Source: Zizania palustris
Lineage: Eukaryota; Streptophyta; Magnoliopsida; Poales; Poaceae
Direction of reading: 5' to 3'
Length of the DNA stretch: 64,000 nt
Assembly (NCBI GenBank): GCA_019279435.1
Contig: JAAALK010000289.1
Coordinates: 50,099,164-50,163,163, forward strand
Positions within the stretch are counted from its first letter, which is position 1. Every line of letters starts with the position of its first letter. Under the pieces are notes generated by a model. It was not told the DNA's origin. It worked only from the letters and a program-made list of their open reading frames with translations, and searched no databases. Positions 55,608 to 64,000 of the stretch are shown piece after piece. Position numbers and translations under genes: made by a program.

Positions 55608-55963
55608 CTTTTTCAATGATATGCATCTGCTCATTATGTGTGAAATTGCATTTACATGTTTTGTACTAATATGCCTTATTTTAATTCATGTAATCATGTC
55701 AGCTCATCTCCATTTAATATGTCTGATACATTTTGTGCATGATTTTCCTTTCCAAAATCAAAATCGTGCTCACTGCTTAGTCTTGAATCTAGCATGTTTA
55801 GGCAGGATTGCTTTAGCTATCTTTTATCTACTTGATAGAAAGAATCCTTTTCTCTGGATGCAACAATTCTAACTTGAAAAATCATATTGCTTACTCATGA
55901 ATATTCTTCAAGTGCCAAACAATTTGTTCACTTAACAAAAATCCAAATCCATGATTTGAATGC
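55608..55963 (+). other. 3' non-coding region of element 3, truncated
   Basis: Aligns with the start of the 3' regions of elements 1 and 2; cut at 55963 by the next Copia element. The final five bases AATGC are its candidate target duplication. Confidence 0.7.
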
Positions 55964-57854
55964 TGAGGAGCCATGCTGAAATAGTGTGGGCCTCATGGCT
56001 CCAGAAGTGATGAGTCATTGTCAACGATAGTCAAAGAGGACAAAAGAAGAAGAGATCTGCTGTTTCATGGGCCGCGTGTGACTCAGGTACACGGGCAGCG
56101 AGCGACTGTCGGGCAGAGGAGGCTGCGAGAGCTGCAGAGTCGGGCCGGCCCAATCCGGGTACCTGGTACAAAGCTGGTGGAGGCTTTGTCAGTTTCGGCG
56201 CAAAACTGACGACCGTCGATCTTGTATCCGACTGTCCAGAAGAGAAGCCGTAGTCGCTACGAAAGCTGGGCTTCCGGATAAGTCATCTGTATCTCTAGGC
56301 CCACAGTCAGTCAGTCGTGTCTGTAAAAATACCTAAGGGCAGTAGAGTCTTTTTCCTTTATTCTTGCGTCTGTAAAAACCCTAAGGGTCTGGTAGAATAT
56401 TCCTAGTGTTGGGCAGCCTATAAATAGGGCCCCAATCCCTAGGGTTTGGACTACCCTTCTAGAAAACACTTTTTCCATCATTCCTTGGGTCATCCTTGTT
56501 TCCTGTGCACTCTCTCTCTTCCTGTTTTTGTGCGCTGCCAGAGCCTTGTTTCTCGCTTGCGTTCATTTTGTTCTTCATTATTGCAATGAGATTTTTGTTC
56601 TCTGTTGAGTGCGAGGCGTGCGTTTTAGTTACTGTGAATCTGAATCCTTGTGCATCGGACGCATTTTTATTCACTGTGTGCTACTCTGTGGTCTGTGTTC
56701 TTCGTGCAAGCAGTTCTAGTTCTTGTTGTTGCAAGTAGTACTTCTACACTGTAGCAGCAGGATACTAGTACCAGCTTTTGCTTTTTTCTGCGTAGCCTTT
56801 TTGATCGAAGTAGGCTTGGCTGAGTAACTTTTCTGACTGTTCTCTGCCGAAGCCCCTTCTCTGTTCGAAGCCCCTCAGCTCCGTGAGGCAGGCTTCGATC
56901 TTCGAAGGCTTTCGCTTGAACTTCGGTTTCATTTTTGCGTCGTGTCTCTAGCTTCGCAGAACACTTTGCACTTTGTCAGGTTCGCATACTTCGACAGTCT
57001 TTGCGAAGGTGTTCTCAGTCACGTGGTGTTCGAAGTCGATACTTCGTTAGGCTTCGGAGTAAGCTTTGAAGCTAATCTCACTGATAGACTTCGCTTTGGT
57101 TTCGTTGTCGCGTGTCAACCTTCGTTTCTCTTTTTCGAAGCTTGCTCTTTTCGAAGGTAGAGTGTAGGCTTCGAATTTGGTTTCTCTGTCGTGTGACAGG
57201 CTTCGCTTCTTTGTTCGAAGGTTGTCCGACTGTTGTGTTCGAAGTTTTCTGTTCGAAAGTTTTGCTTCGAAGCCCTCAGTTCGAAGCTGTGTTCGAAGCT
57301 TTGCCTTCGAAGTACATACTTCGAAGCAGGCTCCGATTTTCTCATACTTCGCTTCGAAGCACACTTCGTTTTCTGCCACTTCGAACTAGGCTAGACCGAA
57401 ACCTACCTTTGGCATTTTCACAACATCTTCGACAGACTTCGACTTCCACCTCCGAACCAGACTTCGATCAGTGAAATAGACCTCGACCTCCGAAGCAGGC
57501 TTCGGCCAGCGAAGCAGGCTTCGACCTGCAAAGCAGGCTTCGCCGAGTTTCGAACAGGAGACAGATTTGAACAGGTAACTTCTCTTCTCACTCATAGTGC
57601 ACCTAGATTGCTCTATTGAGATTTGTCTAGCCATGTCTTGAGTATTCTATCGATCTGTCTAGTAGCACTGCTTTTGTGTTTCTCGACTTAATCAACTGTT
57701 GTTCCTAGGCTAGATACCTTTAGACTTAGGCTATCTGTTCATTTTCTGCTGCTTAGTCTTTTGAGGTGCGTTGGGTGTTGGGAGGAGGCCATTGATTCGA
57801 AAGAATTTTTTAGGCGCCCATTCACCCCCTTTGGTCGCTACTTTCGGTCCTACA
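55964..57854 (+). repeat. 5' LTR of element 4a (1891 bp)
   Basis: TG...CA ends, TATAAATA box at 56419-56426, and a cluster of about twelve TTCGAA palindromes between ~57029 and 57370. It contains the uninterrupted version (~56226-56240) of the site where LTR B sits in the related LTR. Confidence 0.88.
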
Positions 57855-57856
57855 AG

Positions 57857-57868
57857 TGGTATCAGAGC
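57857..57868 (+). other. Primer binding site of element 4a
   Basis: TGGTATCAGAGC, 2 bases after the LTR. Confidence 0.88.
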
Positions 57869-57918
57869 CAGGTTAGGGTTTTCCATACCTTAACCGGTTC
57901 TAAACCCCAGTAGTGACC

Positions 57919-59060
57919 ATGACGTCTCCTAGCAAGGTCCCGTCCTTGGAAGCCTATGGCTATAACTATTGGAAGACTCGCATGCGATCCTATCTCATGA
58001 GCCAAGGTTCGGACATTTGGGACATTTGCGTTCACACCACGTTTGTCATATTGCCAGTTACTGAGCAAGGTACTGCTGGTATCATTGCTCAGCATCTGAG
58101 AAACAGTAAGGCTGTGAACATTCTTTTCTCTGGTTCAGGTCCCATCGAGTTTGAGCGTGTGAGCCATCTCTCCACCGCGAGAGAGATCTGGGCTACCCTC
58201 AAGGCACACCATGAGGGAACAGCTCAGGTCAAGGCTCGGCTCTATCAGACCTACCGGCGTGAGTATGAGAACTTCACACAAAAGTCGGGTGAATCTGTTG
58301 AAGCTTTGTTTGGTCGCTTTCAATCGATCATTAACAAGCTTCGGGACAACAAGGCTGAGGGTGCTCAGTTAGTCTCAGATCACCAGCAGACGCTCAAGGT
58401 TCTCCATACCTTGGACCCAAAGATCTGGGAGATCAAGGTATCCTCTATCGTTGAGAGCACTTCTTACGATACCTTGACCATTTCTGAGTTGTTTAGCAAG
58501 CTGAAGGCCACTGAGGTAGATATCCAGCTGAGATCAAATGTCACTGGTTCTGGATCAAAATCCCTGGCCCTTGCTACACCTTCTGTTGATCCTTCTACTG
58601 TGAGCTGTGCTGGGTTCTCCTTGATGTCTATCACTGAGGACCAGCTTGAGTCTTTAGGAGATGATGATTTGTGTCTCTTTAACAACCGGGTGCGTCGTGT
58701 CTATGATAAGAGAATGTTCAAAAGACACGGCACAAAATCCGGATGCTTTGAGTGTGGTGATCCAGGACATTTCATCGCCGACTGCCCCAAGCACAATGGA
58801 TACAAGAAGGGCACCGGTGGCAGCTTCCATGACTCCGGCAAGCACGAGAGCTCATCCTTCAACAAGGGCAAGCCGAAGACCCGATTCTTCAAGAAGGCCC
58901 TAAAGGACTACCAACTAGAGAACAAGAAGCGCGACAAGGCCTTCTTCGCCGAGATGGAGAAGAGCTACTCCATGCGGTCCACGTCTTCTTCCTCTTCATC
59001 GAGCTCAAGCGATGAGGAGATCGCTATCAAGAAGGGGAAGGACAAGGACGATCCAGCGGG
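57919..59060 (+). CDS. Copia Gag of element 4a, N-terminal part, interrupted
   Basis: The start MTSPSKVPSLEAYGYNYWK is the first ATG after the PBS. It has a Copia capsid domain (residues ~5-230), a zinc knuckle CFECGDPGHFIADC near 275, a basic/aromatic linker and a poly-Ser stretch followed by DEE near 355-375. The frame is open for 380 codons, then is broken at 59061 by an inserted LTR; the few further codons before the stop come from the LTR. The rest of Gag and all of Pol are not in the window. It is similar to, but clearly distinct from, the Gag of elements 1-3. Confidence 0.85.
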
Positions 59061-62000
59061 TGAGGAGCCATGCTGAATAGCGTGGGCCTCATGGCTCCAG
59101 AAGTGATAAGTCATTGTCAACGATAGTCAAAGAGGACAGAAGAAGAGAGGAGATCTGCTGTTTCATGGGCCGCGTGTGACTCAGGTACACGGGCAGCGAG
59201 CGACTGTTGGGCAGAGGAGGCTGCGAAGTCGGGCTGGCCCAATCCGGGTGCATGGGCCAGAAGCAGTAGAAGACCCACTGGGCTATTGACCAGGACTGAC
59301 TCGGGTACACGGGCGGTGAGTGATTGCCGGGCTGAGAGAGCTGCGGAGTCAGGCCGGCCCAATCCGGGTACCTGGTGCAAAGCCGGTGGAGGCTTTGTCA
59401 GTTTCGGCGCAAAACTGACAACCGTTGATCTTGTATCCGACTGTGTAACACCCCAAATTTTCAAAACAATAAAAATATTATTAAATTCAATTTCTGGGAA
59501 TTATTATTTCAGAAAATACTTTTAATTCCCTTTTATACCCTTTTGAACTACAACATAGAGTAGATGACCAAATTAGGAGGTGAAACTTTTTGTATATGAT
59601 CCTAAGACCAAAATATAATTTTGGGAATTTTTATAAATTTTTATCAACCTTGGAAGTAGCCCTAATATTTTAATCTATTTTCTGGAATTATTTTTATTCA
59701 GAAATGTATTAAAACAGTATTGGGCTCCCCTCCCTCCATTCCCCCTCTCCCGGCCGGCCCAGCCCACTCCACCCGCGCGCTTAGACTGACAACCCGGTCC
59801 CACCTGTCGGCGCCGAATCCCTCCCCTCACGCGCGAACCCGACACTCCGGCCCCACCCGTCAGACGCCACCCTCGCCCGCTCGCGCTCACTGGCTTGTGG
59901 CCCCCGCTCGTCATAGTCGTCTTCAACCCCGCGCCGGCCCCCCTAATCCCGCCGGCGAAGACTTCGCCTCGGATCCCCTCGCCGGTTCCCCCTTCCGTTA
60001 AACCGAGCCCGTCATTAACTTCCCCGAGCCCCGCCGGTCAATTAAGCACGTTAATGCGCGCGTTTAAGCCCCTGGATCGCCCTCACGCGCACGGTCGCGC
60101 CTTCGCCGGTGAGTTAAAGCCCTCCTCGGCTTTCCTTGCATGCGGTGCCCGTTAACCCTCGCCGATGCCTCTATTTAAGCACCTGGCCTCCACCGCGTTC
60201 TACCCCCACGACAATTCACGGCGAGAACGAACAGAGCGCTCCCCTCTTCGGTTTTTAACACCTCACCGCCGCTCCTACTCCAGTCGCCCCTCGCCGTCGC
60301 TAGCGACCTCCTCCGCCCTAGCCAACCCCACCGTCATCACCGCAAGGACGTCACCGACCCCGACCACCCCTCCGCCATCCACGAGCCTCGCCGGAACACC
60401 GTCGTCGACAAGGACCCGAGGCCACCTCACCGTCTACCTCGTCGCCGGCCACGCCCCGTCGTCCCCGAACCACCGCCGAGGTACCTTCGTGACCCCCTCG
60501 TTGCCCTCTTTCCATTTTAGGACCTAGCATCGACCACCATCGATCGCCGTGGCCGCTGGCCCGCTCGCCGTCGTCGGAGAAGACGACCGGCACGGGTCGA
60601 GTACCCGTGCCGTGTCGGATTCGATCCACGCCGTGCGATCCAGATCTAACGGCCCGGATTTAATCCCTCGTGCGATTTAATCGGCGCCGTCGGATCTGAG
60701 TGAAGCGGTACGGTGCGATCTCGTGCGTCCGTTAGTTATAAAACCCCGCGTTTAATCTCGTGCGTCCACGTGGTACCCCTTCGAACGTTTTAATCCTGGC
60801 CGTCCGTAGTCACTTACGCGTCCCGCCTCGCCCTCGCGCGTCGGATCTGGATCCGACGGTCCAGATCGACCCGGCGCACGCGCACAGTGCGCGGGTTCAC
60901 CGTGGGCCTGGCTCACCGTGGACCCGAGGGGTTTAAAATTTGAAAATAAATCCCAGAAATGCTTTTAAACTTGTAAAATTCATATCTAATGCATTTGAAC
61001 TCTAAAAATTACCATTCCAATTTTAGAAAATTCATAAAATTATTCCCTACATATTTATGCAATAAAAACAGTAGGTTTACTTTGACATTTTCATGTTTAT
61101 TTAAATAAGTATCCAAATGCCCTTAGGATTAAAATGTAAATTTAAATATTTAAACTTCAGAAAATTTATATATTTGTTCCTTTCTGTTTAAACACTAGAA
61201 CCACAGAGTTTTCTCTGAATCATTCATATTAAATTAATTAGAGAACTTAATGTGGTATTATTCACACTTAAAAACCCTTCTATGAAAAACAATAATTCAT
61301 TTTGATTCATTTTAAATTATTTGTGAAATAAACTTTAGAACCTTAACAACTGATTTTCTTTAAAATCAAACCAACTAAAACCCACATGCTTGTTGTGTGA
61401 TTTTACATTGTTTATATCGAATGTTGTATTTATTCTACTTTATTATTATTGAAAAGACTACGACACCGTCGAGGAGCCGGAATACTTCCCTGAAGTCCCT
61501 CCCTCGCCTTTCGCTGAACAAGGCAAGTCACCAAACCATTCTTTTGAACATATTGAACCCATGTTTAAATTGACTATCGCTATAACACATAGGTTATATA
61601 TGCATTAGTCAAATGAACCCTTACGTTATATTTATTTAGGATCCCCCGACCTTGATGTGCAACCCAAGCCATGCTATCTCGCCTAACCTCCTTGTCACTA
61701 TATGATCAATGATATTAGCTAGTGTCCAATGTATTGACACGGCCGCTATAGGATAAAAATGAGTCGTAGTGAAATGGTTCTATTATATGATTCCCGTTAC
61801 TTCTTATCCTTGGAAATTCTGTTGGTGATGAGTCATGGTTGTGAGTGTATGCATGGTGGGTTCCGGGTGCAAGCTAGGGCATTGGTCAGTCGCACCCGGG
61901 GCACTATAAGGACCGGTCTGAGGGATCCGTTGCAATACACTTACGTACTAACCACAAGTCTAGTGGGTAAGTCCTAACTAAGGTATGGGTTGTTCCAAAC

Positions 62001-64000
62001 CGAGGCCACCATTTGGAGATGGGTCAAGTTGCACCTGCGGGTGACTTGTACCAATGTGGCGCAAAAGGGGGTGCGACGTTAGCCGGGATGCGGCCCGGCG
62101 CGCCGGCGAAACCTAGAGCGGGTGGTTATCGCTTGGAACATCTCATATTGAGGTTTTGGCACGAGTTCCCGTGAAATGGGTCATCTCGTTGAGATGAGTG
62201 CGTGCCTTGTGGGTAAAGTAGTACATCTCTGATCAGAGTCTTAAATCTTTTCGAAAAGCCGAGCCCACGGTCAAGGGCGGGTTGCGTGACATCCCCCAGT
62301 TAGTTTACTTTGAATATGTATGTGCATGATGGATTGACATGTAAGGACTGTTGTGCGAGGAGGTAAAACGTACTCCTCGAGTTAGTTGATGTTGATGATG
62401 TTCATATTTACTTTCCGCATGACTAAAATATGATTACACTAAATGCCATAACTGCAACTGCTTTATTCCGCATTGTTAGCCTTTACCCTTCCTTGTTTAT
62501 TATCCTGCATTATTATTTGCATTTGCGGTGGCTTGTTGAGTACTTTTTGTACTCATACCCGTTGGACCCCACAGAGGATGCTTATCTTGAAGACGGTCTG
62601 GAGTAGCGACCCAGTCGGGAAGAAAGATCCTGAAGAAGACGTTCGTCATGCCGCTGTTTAAATGTCTTATTACTGTTTTTACTAAAACAATGTTGTAATA
62701 AATATGGTCCGCGTACCATGGATATTATCGTATGTACGTTGTCGCATGATGAACCTCTTGTATTATTGTTTTCTATGGAAATTCAATAATGTCTCGATTT
62801 TGATAAATCGGGGCGCTACAGACTGTCCAGAAGAGAAGCCGTAGTCGCTACGAAAACTTAGCTTCCGGATAAGTCATCTGTAACTCTAGGCCCACAGTCA
62901 GTCAGTCGTGTCTGTAAAAATTCCTAAGGGCAGTAGAGTCTTTTCCTTTATTTTTGAGTCTGTAAAAACCCTAAGGGGCTGGCAGAATATTCCTAGTGTT
63001 GGGAGCCTATAAATAGGACCCCAATCCCTAGGGTTTGGACAACCCTTTTGGCTGAAATCAAAATCCACTCTATTGGGGTCACTTTTTGTCTCTTGCCTTG
63101 CCTCTCTCTTCTCTTGCTCCCTGCTTGCGCCGCCAGGAAGTTTTGCTCCTATGTTTAAATGCCTTGCTTTAATGTTGCAGTAAATGCTCCATTTCCTTGT
63201 GTGCAGTATCTGCAAAGTTTTTAATGGCTACATTTCATTAGCATAGCAAGTTTTCCCGAGATTTTTGAGGCTTTGGAGGCTTCGGCTGAGTGTGTTCTTC
63301 ACTCTAGTAGTACTAGTTCTTGCTGTTGCAAGTAGTACTACTTCCCTGCAGCTACAGTGTTCTGTGCAGCTTTTCACCTTCTACTGCACAGCTTTTTGAT
63401 CGAAGCTGACAGGGTCTATTATCTTTTCTGGCTGTGTTTCTGGCGAAGTCTTTCTCTGTTCAAAGCCCCTCAGCTCCGTGAGGCAGGCTTCGATCTAACA
63501 TCTTCGAAGGCTTCGTTTCGATCTTCGATCATTGGTTTGTGTTCTGTGTTGCTAAGCTTCGAAGTATTTTTTAGAACGGACTGCATCGCATACTTCGAAC
63601 GACAGTGCGAAGGGCCTTCGGCTCTAGCTGTTCGAAGTTCATACCTTGATAGATTTCGAAGTTGGGTTCGAAGCTTGTAGTTCCGCTAGGCCTCGCACTG
63701 ACTTTTGTGTGGCATGTCACCCTTCGCTTCTCTCTTCGAAGCTTGCTCTTTTCGGAGGTAAAGTATAGGCTTCGGACTTGGTTTTCTGTCATGTGACAGG
63801 CTTCGCTTCTTTGTTCGAAGGTAGTCCGTTTGTGTGTTGTGTTCGAAGCTTTCGGTTCGAAGGTTTGTTTCGAAGCATTCGGTTCAGAGTTGTGTTCGAA
63901 GTCTTGTCTTCGGAGCACACACTTCGAAGCAAGCTCCGACTCTGTTACTTTGATCCGTAGCATACTTCGCTCCCTGCTCCTTCGAACTAGGCTAGAACCA
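59061..64000 (+). repeat. LTR of element 4b, related copy inserted into 4a Gag (runs off the window)
   Basis: It starts TGAGGAGCC like the 4a LTR but is preceded by Gag codons rather than a PPT and differs at many sites, so it is not the partner LTR of 4a. Left duplication candidate GCGGG (59056-59060). It has a ~120-bp diverged tandem duplication near 59177-59370, a TATA box at 63008-63015 and TTCGAA clusters near the end. It is split by LTR B. About 450 more bases are expected beyond the window. Confidence 0.78.
59444..62820 (+). mobile_element. Long solo LTR B (3377 bp), same family as LTR A
   Basis: TGTAACACCCCAA...ATCGGGGCGCTACA is flanked by the perfect 5-bp duplication GACTG (59439-59443, 62821-62825). 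The empty site is visible in the 4a LTR near 56226-56240. It has the same layout as LTR A, including a GAGTAC/GTACTC hairpin (62538-62554). No coding region is supported. Confidence 0.82.

Larger units (their letters stand above)
44050..55963 (+). mobile_element. Copia element 3, degenerate relative of elements 1 and 2, interrupted by insertions
   Basis: The order matches elements 1 and 2: partial 5' LTR, mutated PBS (TTAGTATCAGAGC), Gag, UAG, Pol, start of the 3' region. It contains many nonsense codons, an 11-nt frameshifting deletion near 52300 and a ~320-bp deletion in RNase H. It is broken by solo LTRs at 44617-45753, 46822-50195 and 52319-53132 and is cut at 55963 by another Copia family. 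Its left LTR end is missing. Confidence 0.85.
55964..64000 (+). mobile_element. Copia element 4a (second SIRE/Maximus-like family), nested and incomplete in the window
   Basis: It begins with LTR 55964-57854, PBS and Gag, then is cut at 59061 by a related element. Its remaining Gag, Pol and 3' LTR must lie beyond 64000. Its LTR starts TGAGGAGCC and ends GGTCCTACA. Confidence 0.8.

Noticed and set aside
57120..57400. TTCGAA clusters as heat-shock elements like those in ONSEN-type Copia LTRs
   Set aside because: Heat-shock elements need GAA and TTC blocks two bases apart; here TTC and GAA are directly joined, so spacing does not fit.
59061..64000. Reading this LTR as the 3' LTR of element 4a
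   Set aside because: It is preceded by Gag codons, not a PPT, and differs from the 4a LTR by many substitutions and indels, so it is an independent nested copy.

Overview
This window is repeat-dense nuclear DNA from a grass (Poaceae). The evidence is Tourist- and Stowaway-type MITEs, nested Copia and Gypsy LTR retrotransposons, GT-AG introns and two plant-specific host genes. I cannot name the species from sequence alone.

Layout. 1-9920: Copia element 1 (SIRE/Maximus-like, cut by the window edge), inserted in an old Gypsy-type LTR fragment (9921-10463). 10464-12967: AT-rich DNA with a MITE remnant and a ~140-bp tandem repeat. 12968-14371 (-): a two-exon gene for a 90-aa single-pass membrane protein. 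17266-28292 (-): a three-exon NST1-like gene whose 8.5-kb intron 2 holds a Stowaway MITE and a Tourist-like element, the latter split by a young, intact 5.13-kb Reina-like chromovirus (19358-24491). Exon 1 of this host gene appears to lack one base in a homopolymer. 28851-31043: two non-autonomous DNA elements. 31523-42424: complete Copia element 2 (TSD TTTAT), same family as element 1. 42876-44049: MITE, small foldback and LTR fragment. 44050-55963: Copia element 3, an older relative full of stops and broken up by three solo-LTR insertions, then split by a second Copia family (55964 to the window end). That second family is itself nested with a related copy and a 3.4-kb LTR.

How it works together. 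Two host genes sit on the minus strand, surrounded by retrotransposons that are mostly on the plus strand. Elements 1 and 2 are young and carry different lesions: Gag frameshift in 1, RNase H nonsense codon in 2. All three copies of the family keep an in-frame UAG between Gag and protease with no AUG between them, which points to stop-codon readthrough as the way Pol is made. That conserved UAG, the repeated polypurine tracts upstream of the 3' LTRs, the U3 hairpin arrays and the pair of matching 3.37-kb solo LTRs are the most interesting non-routine signals. I see no CRISPR, tRNA or rRNA genes and no sign of prokaryotic DNA.
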